Notes: generated by a model not told the origin, from the sequence alone. DNA of 64,000 nt from Parascedosporium putredinis (GCA_949357655.1 CASHTG010000019.1:1674001-1738000), one strand, 5' to 3'; shown: positions 32,868-46,254, numbered from the stretch's first letter. Made by a program: numbers and translations.

Positions 32868-34072
32868 TTAATCCACATCATCAATACTTGTATCCCCAGG
32901 CACATCCACCTTCTGCCCATCCGGCAGCCGGGCTGCCTCCCCGTTCTTTTCCTCCTCCTCGCCCTCCGAAGAAGCGGAGCTCGTAGGCCGACCCACCGCC
33001 GCATTCTTCCTCGCCTGCGCCTCGGGGATCTTGAGCGAGCCGGCCTCGTCCACGTCTTCCCGGAGATACAGTGAGAACATGACGACAAGGTACACGTCCT
33101 TGGTCTTGCGGTTGCGGAGTACGTATCTGCGGAGGCATTAGCAATAGTTCTTCTTCCAAGTCAAGACAACACGCCATCTGCGAGGCCCTAGCCCTTTTGT
33201 AATGAAAGAGAAAGAGAGAGGGAGAGAGAGAGAAACTGATACTCACCGAAGACCTTGGCCATCCCAATACCTCAAAATCGACAACTTGAACCCCGGCAAC
33301 CTCAGCGCAAAATTATTAAAATCCAAATACGGGTTGAAAAAGTCCAACCCGTACGTCCGCCCATACTCCCACACCCACGCCTTCTTATTCACCTCTCGCA
33401 GCGCCCACTTCATCCTCTCCTTGCTCGTGCCCGGCATCCCCACCTCTTCCCTCCTCACCCTACCGCCTCCACTGCTATCCTCGTTGTCGTCATCGTCGTC
33501 GTTGTTGTCGTCACCCCCTCCTCGAAGAGAAGCCCCGCCCCCTCCGCATCCAGCGTGCCCTCCCCGCAATACACCGTATTAAACGAGCTCAGCGCCGGCC
33601 CAAACAAGTACGGCGCATCCGCATGTGCATCCCCTTCCAGCCCCGGATCGATCCACCACTTGACAATGTTGAGCGCCGTGTTGAACCCCGGCGGGAGGTG
33701 GTCCCGAATCGGATGGTCAAAGTCGTTGCCAAACTGCAGATCCTCTCCCGAGATCCCCGTCTTCGTATCCGCCTCTGTCGCCGTCGCGTCCGCTCCCGAG
33801 GACGATGCCGACGAGGGCGCCTTGGGCCTGAACCGCAGGCAGATGCTATACTGGTCCCCGTTGGCCTTGTGGGGCTCCGTCTCAAAGTAGGCCGACGTCG
33901 CGGGCGATCCCCGCGGTAGTCCCCCGTAGTCCCGGATCCGCACGTTGAGCTCTACGTCTGCGAGCGCCGAGCTGATCTTGACTGGCTTCGCGGCGTTGAC
34001 GGGGACGGTGACGTGATGCGCCGCGTCGTAGCCGGGACCGGCTGTTACTTTGAGTATGTACTTGTCGGCCAT
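32868..34072 (-). CDS. DUF1769 family protein
   Basis: Exons are 33247-34072 and 32868-33126 (intron 120 bp, GTGAGT...CAG). One base is missing in the C run 33514-33518, giving 361 residues. The start at 34072 (MADKYILKVTAGPGYDAAHH) is preferred over an in-frame ATG 14 codons upstream, because conservation begins here. Family blocks are NVRIRDYGGLPRGSP, QYSICLRFRPK, LQFGNDFDHPIRD, LPPGFNTALNIVKWWIDPG, DAPYLFGPALSSFN, YGLDFFNPYLDFNNFALRLP, YWDGQGLRYVLRNR and YLVVMFSL. An acidic Asp/Asn run lies in the middle. The C-terminal tail after EDVDEAG is variable and acidic. The biochemical role of this fungal family is not known to me. The tRNA gene ends 268 bases away. Confidence 0.85.
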
Positions 34073-35298
34073 GGCTGGATGGTTCAATATCTCGAACCGT
34101 CTCGGATGTCCCAACCCTAATTATAAAGTCACCACTATGGAGAAACTCTTCGGAAACGGAATCTCTTTTTCCTTACACTAGGGAAAGCTTGAGAAGGAAA
34201 ACTGAGATGAATCCGAGCTTGAGGAATGCAGAATATCCTCTTTCGAGTAAAATATGGAAAAGTAGGCAAGAGACGATAGATTCTGGTGTTGGAATAAACA
34301 AGGTGGAAGAGAAACATGGCCCCCGAAAAGATGTCGATCAGGCACATCCCCCTCATGGCACTAGCCCGTCTTTGCCTCTACCTAACCCTCTCCCTTTGCC
34401 AATTGGATGGGGCGTTTATGCCAAGTTATCAAAGTTGGGGTGTATCTCCCGACTTCAGCTCCTCATATCCGTCATATCTTGAGAGTTAGCGACAAACTGG
34501 TAGTTTGATGCTCTCGTTGCGTTCTTTTTCGTTACATTTTCCCCTTTTTTAGGCCGCTGTTCATGGTGGGGAACAATCGGCATGGTATGGAGGGGTCGCA
34601 AGACATTGCTCAATGATCTCATGGCTGGCAATTATGGTCCGACGTCATCCTCACCGCTTTGCGCGTCGCCCGCAGCCCGCTACCCACCAACGCGCAATAT
34701 CAACCATCTTTCCACCGGACACAACCGGGTGCTCACATCCCATGCCTGGATTCGTCTGCTCCGTACTCGGGATATATCTAAATCTAAGTGGTTGCTGTTG
34801 TCAGGTGGGGTATGCAGGAGCCCAAGAGTGCAGTGTACTTGTATGTGTAGTGTGCCTTCACCAAGAAAGTCAAATCGGTGATGAAGCCAGAGAGAATAGT
34901 CACATGTTAGGGAAAAATAATTTTACATTCGCAAAATTCGTCAAGGGGAGGGAAAGTGTCGTGTTCGCACTCTTTAAGAAGAGAAAAAAAAAAAAAGGTA
35001 TCTTAGCCCTGTGTCCTGTTTATGCATGGGTATCCGTCGTTATATCATATCGATGACCGTCCGATTGGCTGTCTAAAAGTTCTGTCCCCAGGTCCGGCAT
35101 GTGAAGGTGAGGCGCAATGAATGAGAGAGGCAAAAGGGGGTTTTAGAAAAACTGAAAGAGTAAAACCCTGAAAAAGTGAAAAAAGGAAAAACAGAGTATA
35201 GGTATGGTACGATACAATCAAGGTGCGAAGTGATCTGCATAGGAGAGGGTAGGGGAGTGATGGGACTTGGAGGTCTCAAAAGCCAAAGAGTGCCGACA
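34073..35298. other. Intergenic region, 1.2 kb
   Basis: Promoter side of the DUF1769 gene and 3' flank of the F-box gene. It contains an A-run near 34987. No supported gene. Confidence 0.55.
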
Positions 35299-37406
35299 TC
35301 ACAGTGACTGAGATTGTTCCGGATCTAGGAATTGGTCGATATCCACCCTTTCGAAGAAGCTGATATGCCCAAACCCAAGCCAATACTGGGCAATTCTGTT
35401 GGGGGAGATGAGCAAGAGTCGAGACTCCACAAATTCGTCTAGACATGATGCAACGTCAGCATTTGACCATGATTAAATGGGTACGCACAAGGGCGAGAAA
35501 AATCAACTGACCTCCTTGAAAGCCACTCCTGGCGATGTGGCCCTGACTGCGAACGACTCTGGCCCCATAGAAAGGGTGCTCCTCCGCAACGCCGACAAAC
35601 CCTCCAAGTCCGAGGTCTTCTGCCACAAAGGTATACTCTCCTCGTGGAATGTTAGGATCCCCCGTCAGCTTGATGGCCTCAAGTCGGCCGCGATAAATCC
35701 GCGCATCGCGCCGGCGCTTCTCCCAGGCTGCTTCGGGCTCCCCTCGGAGCGAACAAGGCCGAGGTCTTCGTCTGTCGCTACGACATCGTCGGGCTGGTGG
35801 ATGAGAAGGAACTCGCAACCGTGTGCGCTATAGTCTCCTACCCAGATGCCCCTCCACGGCTTGAGGTTGGTTGGTGTGTAGAGAGCCGGGTCCAAAGTGG
35901 AGTACGTAATGACCTCTTCGCCGAGATTCACGCTCGTGAGTCCGGGAAAGTCGACGAGATGACTGCCCGTACCCGGTCCGCGGGGCGGCGTCACTTGGCC
36001 GGTCAGAGTTTGCATGAGTGTCTCGAGGCCCTGTCCGTAGATAAGGCGGGTAGGTGGGCTGCCGCCCATGTGAATCCACTGCCGGATCCGGAAAGTGACG
36101 TCGGACGACTCTGCGCGGCTTGTGGGAAGTTCGGGGCGCGCAAGTAGATGGTGCTCATCGTTGAAAGCCGGCGTACCCGTAACATGCTGGCGAGACGGTA
36201 TCGCCGGGGGCGGCCAGAGATGCCCGTAGGGGAAGGGGCGTCGGGCGTTTTGCGTGATCGCTTGGGATTCGAGAGGGCGGGTGAGGAGGAAATTGCAATG
36301 CATGTTGTTAGGGTTCTCGTCGATGATCATGGGAACCTCGGCTTGAAACCCCCGCTTCCCTCCCATGAGCTCGTGTGCCCGGGATGACTCGGGATTGATA
36401 GTAGCCGAGAATTTGATGACGGGCTTATCCTCGTGGAGCATAACCCGGGGCTCAAAGGCGTGGATGATGACATGATGGTTTTCGGACCAGTTCTGGTGAT
36501 GTGTGTGATTTGACACGGCCACGAGCTGGTGGCCTTCGATGCAGCCACGACGTTGATCGTAACGTACGATGATGAGTTTCCCCACGAGGTCACGGTCGCA
36601 AAACCAGACCTTGTATTTGGGCAGGAACCACTTGGGGTCATGGGTGGAGTAGAGCTCCCTATAGCTCTTAAAAGGATAAGGAGATCTCAATCTCACCCCG
36701 GCACGTTTTCTTGGACGAGAGGCTGCCATAGTGCGTCAGAGATAGCATGCTTACGTAGAGCGCGGCAAGTCTGCGAGATGGCCACGAGGTCAACGGGCGA
36801 GAGGAAGGCGAGGATTCCATCCACCAACTCTGCGGGGAGATTTGCCAGGGGACAGGATAGCTGTGCATCTGTCCGCGGCATGGGGGCTTTTCCGGCGGCG
36901 GAACCCAGCAAGGTCGACCCTATTACATGGAATGTTAGCTGAATGAGTTACCTAGTGGTTGAGTCGACGATGCCAGGTTGAGTGGCATGTGAAAAAGTAG
37001 GGTGTTGAGAAGAATAAGAATGAGGAAATGAATTGAATACGAAGACCAGTCCGCATAAGTGATTATTGGGGTATGGTAGGACAAGAGGTTTTTCTGACAA
37101 GAAGATGATCCCCCTCTCCCCTCTCTCAACGTGGCATTACCAATCTCACGCCATCCGGCAGGGTACTGCCAAAGAAAGGGGACCGTCGGACATCGGGAGG
37201 AAAGCTTGATACATACCTAATGCTACCATAGGTGGGGCCGTGGGAATGCCTTCTTGGGCCTGGGGGTCAGCGAGCATGTGGCAATCGCCAGGACACTCTG
37301 CCTCATGCCAAAACCCGAGAGACTCGCGCGAGGAGAATCTCGGAGAGTAAGCAGCAGAGCCATCTCCGTCATTCCCGGCGTAGGATGAATGTTGAGTAGG
37401 GTCCAT
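35299..37406 (-). CDS. F-box protein, putative SCF substrate receptor
   Basis: Exons are 37217-37406, 35512-36919 and 35299-35438; splice phases agree and the first intron is 297 bp. Exon 1 encodes MDPTQHSSYAGNDGDG and a disordered leader, ending ...MVAL|G. Exon 2 carries the F-box at about residues 85-125 (LANLPAELVDGILAFLSPVD, TCRALRKHA). The conserved body follows: SPYPFKSYRELYSTHDPKWF, YKVWFCDRDLVGKLIIVRYD, RRGCIEGHQLVAVSN, TLDPALYTPTNLKPWRGIWV and GDYSAHGCEFLLIHQ. The last exon ends the fold with IAQYWLGFGHISFFERVDID. Missing bases in C runs 36696-36699 and 35740-35743 restore 579 residues. F-box proteins link Skp1-cullin ligases to substrates; the target is unknown. If exon 1 is wrong, MPRTDAQLSC at 36881 would be the start. 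Confidence 0.85.
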
Positions 37407-40400
37407 GGTGTTATGGTGTTGGGCGTGGGGAAGGCCCCAAAGCCGAAAGCAAAGGGTTCGCCGTGGTGGATCAGTCGGCTCGCGGTTGGAGTGGCGTGTC
37501 GTTAACCTTCGAATATGCCTCGCAAAGAGGATTGATGAAGGGCAAAGTAGAGAAGTGTGTTTGGTGAAGAAAAAGAGAGAGGTAACAGGGAGAAGAAGAG
37601 ACGGGAGAAAAGAACAGAAGTAACAATGAGAAGAAAGGCTGTCTCCGGTGATTTGCTCCTTCCGTCCCTCGGTCGCCAGAGAAATCCCCTTCAGGGCCCG
37701 CTGAAATATGCTTTGTGGGTCATTCAAGGCTGCTAGTAGCACCTGCCGGCAGCAAGAAGCTGGGGATGTTGGGGGCAAATCGTGAAGCGAAACTCTGTCC
37801 GAGCAACAGAGACGAAGGTTGTTCCCGGAACTTGGGCAAATTAACTCTTGGGGCCCGAGGCAACGAAGCAACTTGAAGTTGCACGACGGTTGAGGCTAAC
37901 GGGAGGTTTAAGTAGGAGTTCCTGGGAATGGCCAACCTCTTTCGGGATGTGTGGAGGAAAGCCGCACAGCAACAAGGGGGTCTTCAAGATTGGCAGCCGT
38001 CCGTACATGCATCCAGCTCTAGCACAAGCCCACGCCCACGCCACACTACCCGGGTTTAGAGGAACGAGGAAAGAGGCGTGAAATCTAGAGGTCTCTCTCA
38101 TAGAGAAATGCCCAAAGAGGTTGCAAATGGAGACTGCGATAAGACACCGTGCTGACGGTGGCTATTGTGCGCGTGTGTGTGGGGGACCTTGGGGATTGGG
38201 GCATCGAGTTGATCAAATGCGACTCAATTTCTTAGTTTCTGACCAGCCGGTACCCACAGAACCCCACTAGAACGGCCACTTGGGCTTGGACGGCGTGTGA
38301 GGGGTACTCGCCCCCTCGGCGCGTCGATTGCGACGAGCTGGTGGATGCGGCTCAGCGGAGTCTCGGGAACTCGAGAGGCGACCACAGAATGGGACTGGCA
38401 AGTTTTCGGGAATTCGAGCCGGTAAGTGAGGGAAAAAGAAAAGAAAAAACTGGGGAATCGCCCCATAGACACAGCTTCCACCAACAATCAGTGAGACGGG
38501 GAGCTGAAATGGTTCGAAAGTTGAATTGAAGACGGGAATCAAGCCTCAAAGAGCAACCGGGCCTTTTCAGAGGATGGGACAGGATCAATCAAGAGCTGAT
38601 TGAATGGTGGCTTGGAACCCGATGCAACACGTCCACGAGTTTCTGGACGGCACACATCGAACAATTGTTGCTTCGGCCGCTGCTTGCGTCGTCTGGTGGG
38701 CCGGCACCGCTTCGAGATCAGGTTCGGCACTTGGAGCCCTTGGCGGAGGTGTGGTTTGCTGGCATAGCATTGAAATTGTTCTACTATTGGGCCATTGACT
38801 GCCGATGCTATGGCGTCAGGAGGTACCCCGTATCTTTTTTCTTTTTTTCTTTTCTTTTCGTTCCGGGACTCCACTTGATCAAATTGCTGAATAAAGGGGA
38901 AAAAGAAAAAGAAAAAAAGAAGGGAAAGAGCCTAAGTGATGCCGATCTGTCAACGGCTCGTCGCCTTGAACTGGGTAAACCAAATCAAATCTACAATACA
39001 AGCTGGAGAGAGCTATTGAAACACAAGATGCCAGGAGCGTCGAAAGTGTGTGACGGGGTGCAAGTGCAATGCAGTCAATCGGTGCTTCAAAGGTCCATCA
39101 AAAGGAGCCAAGGCTTGACGAATACTTCAAACCAAGGTTGATACTCAAATTCATCCATTGATCCATCGGGCTCCTGGGGATTGATTCTGCACCTCCCAAC
39201 TTCCAAGTCGCTCCTTCGCGTTTACAGCTCAGCCGGTCGACGCCTTCCTCAGGGTGCTGTCGGCAATTTGGGGGTACAAGAACATAGGCACAAATATCTA
39301 TTGATGACCCAAGTCACTCTGACAGCCAAAGCAGCTAACCCACCTTTGTCACTGGCGGGTTCTCCCTTCCCCGCCACATCCAAATTGGGCGGGTTTTTGA
39401 CTCCTCGGAAAATACTTGATAGACCTCCATCGCCTAAAACCGATTAGCGCAAACAAGCTATCACCGTGAGGAAAGGACCGAGGAGCTCCAGATGCAGATT
39501 GATCAACACCGATGTTCTATGTTGTCACTCCGGTGAATGAAAATATCCCCATGTCCCGTGAAAGCTACTTTTACTTCATGCAGAGGGGAATTACACCACA
39601 GGGGAACTGGGAGCTAGACCCCTCCCCTCCCCCACATCCTTCGTCTGTTCCTCGCGATCAGCGGAGGCACCTAGAACTCTGTCCGTCCCAATGGCAACGT
39701 GTCGAGAACCCCTCGAGGATGGACCAAAAGTGCCCCAGATCCGCCAACGTGCTGTTGCGGGCTCCGCGCTGTCACGTCACCATACCCCTTTGGATCATCA
39801 CCCCTACCTGATCAAGAAGGAGATATCACACATCCTCCCCGGAGGATGGCGAACCCCGGATTCTGACGAAATCAGCTAGGGGTTCCCTCAACTCTTGGTC
39901 TGAACGGAGCCTCGTCGAAATAGGTCTTGGCCCAGCTAGACAACGCCCTCCCGCTCACTTCCATCGCACCCGTACACACACGCAAGAATCAATGTCCCCT
40001 CCCCGGTGAAGAATAGTGGGAACGCAAGCTCCACCCGGCCTCGGCTCCATACAAACGATGACGGGGACATTGGATGTCTTCCCGAGCCGATCCATGCTCG
40101 GCCCCGGCGCATGTGCCCCGTCCGCTTCTCCCACATCCCCGTCTAGCCGCGGGCTTGAGGCGCAATAAGCTCGCCTCGACTGCAGCGTGCCGAACCCAAA
40201 CTATCCTTCCTCCACACGTACTTGTACTCGTTTCTGTAGATGAGTTCCCCGGATAAACCACTCTTCGTATCGTGCCCCTGCATTGCTTCGCTCACCCCGG
40301 CCAAACGCGTCTACCTTTCCGTCGCTTCTGTATTAATCCCTCTCCTCCTCATTGTAAATTCTCATCTGCTCCTCTCCCAGCGAAAGCCCTCTGCACAAGC

Positions 40401-41974
40401 ACTCACCATGAAACCGGGTGCCGGGGACCACTATGGCGGGTGTTGGTGCTGTTTTGACGGGTACGTGGCAGCGTTTCCGCCCGTCCGTCCCTCGACTTTA
40501 CCCGCTGCCGGAAGTGACCTGGGACCCTACCTGTCAGACTCGCATACCCGAGTCTGGATGCTATAACATTTGGGAGGGTATTTTCGTGCTGGCGGTGAGC
40601 GGCTGGCTCGTCCGCGACTCCTTCCCACAACAACGTCCGAAATGAGGTAGTACTCGTGCAATCGCGGGGTGCGACGTACTGCAACTTATTCCTTTCTCCC
40701 ATGATGCCTATAAGCCTCTTATTCTTTTGCAGTTGAGACGTGGTAGTCTCCTCACTTCCTCCCGGTGTAGCCTTGTTTTCGGTCTGGTGAATGCCAAGTC
40801 CTGTAGCTCAACCCTCCCCATTTTGCTTGCCATCCTCTCCTTTCCTCTAGCCTGGGCAGAGATGCGACGAGATTCAGACTGGGAGATGTAAAATTCAACT
40901 TGACTGCACTCTCGCCAATTCTCGGATGCATGTTTGCGCTTGCCTTGAACACGTCGAGTATTCATCGGCCATGGCACCGTCCCTCCGGCGGTCTCTTTCG
41001 CTTCCATTGAGCCGACATACCCTAACTCCCCAGCATCCGATATCATAAGCGCCGAACCACTATTCACCTCCAAGGAGTAAAAGCAACAAATGCCACAGCA
41101 CGCGCACCCACTTCACCTTCTTGGCAAGCAACTCTCCAGGGCCCCCTCGTCACGACACGAAGCGGGCATCACACGCTTTCGCCGCCTCTCGGAGGCTTGA
41201 TCCGAAGGCTCACCGTCGTGGGGAAACCTCGTCTAAAGTAGCTCCATGCAAGCAAGGCCACCGCTTTCTTTTAGCGAGATCACATGGGAATGCAAGTCAG
41301 CACTCGGCTCCTCTTAGACCGCCTCGGCGGGCCCTGAGCGTTCGGAAGCACATACGATAGTGAATGCCAGCCTCCATAGTCATAACTGGGAGGTCCCCAT
41401 CCGGGGTCCACGAGTCTATCGGTTACCCGGTGGCGGTGGAATGTGGAGGCGGGGGGACAGGTAAGTCTTCCAGAAGATTGTATTGAGGGGTATCATGCGA
41501 GGGACTTGTTGGAAATATCACCTCTTGGCAGAAACTCAGCAGGGGACTCGGTGGAGAGCTCGATACAACTGGCGAGGTAAGACGAAGTCAAGTCCGAGGG
41601 AGGAGGGAGGCTTGTACGTCTCCCCTTCGACTGGGACATGGCTTGCCAAGTTCGGACGGTACACGTAATTTCAACTCGCCTAGTAGCCTAGGGGTTGTAT
41701 ACGACTCGTGGCACGAATGCAAGGGCATCGTCGACTTGGATGTCGTTCCCTTTCTTGACATCAAACACACATTGCAAGACGGCTAGGAGAAGCCTACATG
41801 CTGCACTATGAAGAGAAAAGATGTGACAAAGCATCAAAGAAAACTTGTATTTGATATGGGTATCATAAAAGCTAGGTCGCAAGCCGACTGTTGAGAAAAC
41901 AGAAAATGCACCTCCCCCTGAATTAGCCTGTGTTGCCGCCCCCATGCGCTTGGCTCTATATATGCTCCAGGGAC
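37407..41974. other. Long intergenic region, 4.6 kb
   Basis: No open frame has coding character or family resemblance. Purine- or A-rich patches lie near 38880-38930 and pyrimidine-rich ones near 38835-38860. The largest frames (for example 40708-41073 minus) are compositionally like the surrounding non-coding DNA. An unannotated gene broken by frame errors cannot be excluded. Confidence 0.5.
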
Positions 41975-42556
41975 TTAGTGCTGGCTACTTGAACGACGAC
42001 CCTTTGGGTCACCAGTCACCCTGTAATGATCATCCATGGCGCGAGAGTTGCGCGAGACGCCATTAGGAAGGACGCTTTGGTGGGGGCCGTCGACGTCAAA
42101 CTCTGGGCTCGTGGCACGTGGGGAGGCGAAACCTTCCATCGTCGGGTAAGGGACGTGTAAGATGCCTGGGCCCGGCGTGGGAGGTCGGTAATGCACGCTA
42201 GAACCCCGTCTGCGGTTGTTTCGCCCGCTCGTTGTGGCGGCGCCACGGGACCTCTGGCTGGCGTTGGCGTGTTGGTCGTGATGGGGAGACTGCGAATGGC
42301 CGCCGTGGCCGGAGGACGAGGTCGACTGAGCTGCGGATAATTCGGTATCGTCTTCGTGATCGTGTTCCTGCTGGCCACTCCTCCGTCCCATGCATTGATG
42401 AGCCAAGTATGCCAAGCTGAACAGCAGAGCGAAGATGGCGAGGACTATGACACCGCTTACGATGCCATTGACGATTTGGCCTGTGTCGAAGGCCTGGGAG
42501 CGGGATTGGGCTACGGGTGTAGTATCCCGAGGGACGTTCGAATCCGGAAGCCTCAT
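41975..42556 (-). CDS. Small single-pass membrane protein, function unknown
   Basis: An uninterrupted open frame of 193 residues from ATG at 42556. A polar 27-residue N-terminus without signal peptide is followed by one transmembrane segment (IVNGIVSGVIVLAIFALLFSL, about residues 28-50). A His/Ser/Asp-rich and Arg-rich cytoplasmic-type tail follows (DHEDDTELSAAQSTSSSG; GRNNRRRGSSVHYRPPTPG). Basic residues after the segment (HQCMGRR) suggest N-out, C-in. No domain recognised. Lack of frame breaks and the clear membrane segment support a real gene, but no homology is visible. Confidence 0.55.
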   Translation of the reverse strand: MRLPDSNVPRDTTPVAQSRSQAFDTGQIVNGIVSGVIVLAIFALLFSLAYLAHQCMGRRSGQQEHDHEDDTELSAAQSTSSSGHGGHSQSPHHDQHANASQRSRGAATTSGRNNRRRGSSVHYRPPTPGPGILHVPYPTMEGFASPRATSPEFDVDGPHQSVLPNGVSRNSRAMDDHYRVTGDPKGRRSSSQH

Positions 42557-43101
42557 CTTTATATATATTTTGAATTGGCTTTATATTTCGATCCTTTTGG
42601 AGTGAGGTTAGAGATGCAAAGGAAGCAAGAAGGAGTGGGTGGGTATGGAGCGTACTCTGATATACTTGAAAGGTGGCACCCTTTCAAGCTCTGGAACCAC
42701 TATATACTTAGGATGCTGGACCTTGTTAGGGATGAACGACGAAAGGGTTTGCTGGAGTATAGTCAACTTACCTCTTAAGGGAAGGATGTTGAGAGAGGTG
42801 GAGGAGAAAAAGATGTCTAGAGGAGAACAAGATGCTGCGATGGCCTCAGTTATATAGCTAGAGGAGTGATGGAGGAGACCCCTAATCAGTCGCACTTCAG
42901 AACAACTGGAGCAACAGGTTATTCAAGAATGGAATCATGGATGATTCACGCTCCAATAGAAAATCAGGGAGGGCAGGGCATTAAAGGTCATGAAATTGAG
43001 AAAGCTAACTACTTCCTTCTGGGTATCAATCTGCTGTATATAGCAAACATGGTCGTGCCTTCCCTCTCTTCAACATTCACTCTCCGCTGAAATCACCTCC
43101 A
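42557..43101. other. Intergenic region, 0.5 kb
   Basis: Upstream of the small membrane protein gene and downstream of the next minus-strand gene. AT-richer than coding DNA. No feature seen. Confidence 0.55.
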
Positions 43102-44930
43102 CTAAATCATCTCCTCCTCCAAACTACACAGGGCCAACCTTTTCAGCTCCACATTCTTCTGGAGCAACTCAGCAAAGGCAAAGTAATCATCAAGTTCGGT
43201 TCCCACCTGGCTCGGTGCGGAGATGAGAGAGGCGGTTTCCGAGTCACCATCGACGAGCTCGTCACTTCCATCTTCGGTTTCACTGGCGGTGCTTTCCGGC
43301 ACGGGAACATCCGCCCTAGGAGCGGGTAGTTGGTAGGAGCCGTACAGTGCTCTTGGTCTCGACGCCGAGGGTAGTTCCTCGACAGTCTCTTCCCGGAAGA
43401 TGCCGCCGCCGCTGTCGAAGCAAATTCTTTGGTTCTCTAGCCGGGGCCAGGCTGTTGAGGGGGCGACTTGGTAGCTGTGACACTTGATGGGGTGTGTTGA
43501 GTGGGGAAAATGGATTTTAGGAGAGAGAGGGTGTAGGGTTTGGAGAAGCCGCAGATGCGAATAGAATCGATGAGGCCGTGGAGGGCGATTAGAGGGTCGC
43601 AGATGCGTAGGAAGTGGTTAGGGCAGTACTCGACTGTGTTTTAGTGTTAGCCCATACCGGCGTCTCATTTTTTATCCCTAGGACATGGGGATGGGGATGG
43701 AAAAATGTCGAGCAATACCTTGAGGGTGGAGAGTACCAGATGGTGTGACGTGTTGAGGCCGCGTACCGTGATATCTCCTACATAGTAGGACAAAACTGGA
43801 CATGGTCGAAGCCGAGCTCCGCTTCTTCTGGGACGAAACAAACCTGCGGATCCGATCTTCCAGGTTGGATGTGCCGGGCCGAAGGAGTTGAGCATTGGGG
43901 GTGGAAGAGAAGCCGTTTCTCGTCAAGTCCAACTCGAACGTCAAGTGTTGCATGTAGGGTCCATACTTGTCGAGCCATTTGGTGGCTAGCGGGTTCAAGG
44001 CAGGTCCGACATACGGGTTGTGGATGACGTGAAAGCGTCTAGTCATGAGGAAGCACACCATTGCGTCGGCGCGGACGTCGAAGCTCGCTTCAAGATAACT
44101 TGTCAGGGAGCTAGGCTCTGGCCTAGGGTGGTGAACTCGCCGGGGCGCCATACAGGTTTCGCCCAGCGGGCATCGGTGAGTAAGATAGGCTTTGTGGACT
44201 GCGTAGATGAGGAGTTGATATCGGCGAGAACGTGTTGCCATATAAGCAGCCTGACTTCGTGGGGAAGCGTGAGGTATCCGCGGAGAGAGCGCTTTCGGGG
44301 GCGGTTGTGTTCCCGGCGAAAGAGGGTAACGGAGCGACGGTATCGCATAGACGTGTCGGGATCGTAGGTGCCGCGAGGGTATTGGTGGTAGACCACGTCA
44401 AGGGTGCGGTCCCAAGCTGGATTCGAGGGAGACTGCTCGGATTCGGAGCTTTGAGAGCTGCTTGAGAGGGACAGAACCGAAGTTGGAGAAATGAGTAAAT
44501 CTTCTTCGGAGACCTCCTTGGATAAGTTGGATCGATGCGGTTTGCCGATGGTGAGGATCGTGGATTGGACTTGGTAGCCCACCGGGGTAATAGAAGAAGA
44601 GGAGGAGGATCGGACCCGGTCGACGAGCTGGGAGAGCGAAGGTCGGTTTCTGAGTTTCTGCTTGAGATACAAACCAGAGCCGACGCCGCTGAGGGCATCC
44701 GAAGTGGAGGACCTGAGCAGAGGCACCCGAAGACTGGCGGTCCTGGCCATGCGCTTAGGCGAGCCCGAGGAAGGCCTCTCTGGACTGCGTTCGCAGTCGT
44801 CCATCTCGACGGGGGACGAGGTGAGCGGTGTCTCTGGCGAGGCAGGGCCTCGAAAGGGAAAGAAATGGGTTGATAGCGTGGTTATATGGCCGTGGGTCCG
44901 ACGGCGACCGTCGCCCCGGTGAGACTCCAT
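43102..44930 (-). CDS. Conserved fungal protein, function unknown
   Basis: Exons are 43719-44930 and 43102-43633 (intron 85 bp, GTATTG...CAG with a GCTAAC branch point). Missing bases at 44106-44108 and 43489-43492 give 581 residues. The frame continues upstream to 45026 but without ATG, so MESHRGDGRRRTHGH at 44930 is chosen. The N-terminal third is Ser/Pro/Arg-rich and disordered. The conserved middle starts at LTLPHEVRLLIWQHVLADI, which resembles the degenerate F-box-like helix (LPxEVRxLIW) seen in many fungal proteins. It continues through HVIHNPYVGPALNPLATKWL, YMQHLTFELDLTR, SFVLLCRRYHGTRPQ, ICDPLIALHGLIDSIRICGF and SYQVAPSTAWPRLENQRICF. The C-terminus is acidic, then ELLQKNVELKRLALCSLEEE. 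No known activity; the helix at LTLPHEVR may be an F-box remnant. Confidence 0.8.
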
Positions 44931-46254
44931 GATGTTTGTCTGAGAGGGTGAGAGAGGCAGGAGTGAGACATGTGCTAAGGCACGGGCAAGGGCTTCGTTG
45001 TCAGGTTGGACCGCAGGAGGGATCACGTCTCAGCCACGCAGCTCTTGTTGGGAATTCGTCGTCGTTCCTGCATCTGTCGTAGCTTCTTTTCTTCTTCATG
45101 CTTCTTCAAATAGAAACGCAAAGGGGAGGGGAGGAGAGGGAAAAAAACAAGGTGTGGGAAGCTCGTTGAGTGCGTTGCTTTTGGGCCGTTGTTTTGACTA
45201 TACATCTCCATATAACGAAATCTATCACGTTCAAATACAAGTATGTAGGTAAGACGGGGCGCATCCAGCAAAATAGAAAATGGGTTACCGTGCAATACAA
45301 GACAATGCAATACACTATATAATCAGGCTGTCCCTTACAGATATTTTTCGATATGAAGAAAAAAGAGACAGGAGAAAAGGTCTTGATAATTATTGCAGCA
45401 TACCCTTGGTTGACGAGGAACGCCCGCTCGATATACTGCGAACTAGCAAAAAGATAAGAAAAGGGCATCTATCGATGCAAGAATAAAAAGACCAGCATCG
45501 CGGTAACCACGGCGTTGCTTCAATGGTAATTTATGCTAAACTGGTTCGCTCAAATACGAAATAGGTACTGGGGGAAAGTGGCCGAAATGGCGCGTGAGTT
45601 TACTTGTCGAGCCATTCCATGGCTCAGTTCATGTAAGTCGGACCCAAACTCGCATTCGCGCCCAGTCAGGGCCTCCCATGGGCGATATCCCCAGAATAGA
45701 TTCCCAGAGACAGTCATTGCAGCACTCACGAGGTCAAGGTTGGTGTTTACGGGTGGGGGAAAGCTAGGAAATATTGTAGGGAAAAAACAAGAAACACATG
45801 GCACTTTCGTGATGTGAATGGTACTATTTCGAAACTTCGTTACTCTCTGTTGTTCAATTTGTCGCAAACTGTTCTTGACCATCAACAAAAAAGGCTCGTA
45901 AGGTCTCACCTCAAAGATGTTGGATTAAACAACATGTGAAGTCGTCGATTGCGAGCCTGGACGGTCCACGGCCCGTAGGTACCTAGTAACCCGCTTATCA
46001 GCACGTGATGGGTTCCCGATAAGAGCCTATGCGGGGCGGGGTATCTTTTTTCTTCTGGGGGCCAATGTTGATGGTATTTTTCTGGCAGCTTCCTGAAGGC
46101 GCCAGCAGGTGGACATTTAGCTGATTTCAAGAAGCCGACCGCGAGACCAATTTGTACTTGACAAGCCTTTTAAAAGAAAAAACCGAGATTATCTTCCTTT
46201 GCAACAGGAAGGACAGGAGACGCGACCTCTATTTCTCAAATAAACCTAGCAAAC
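44931..46254. other. Intergenic region between divergent genes, 1.3 kb
   Basis: Holds the promoters of the 43102-44930 gene and of PBDC1. T- and A-rich stretches near 45090-45370. No supported gene. Confidence 0.55.
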
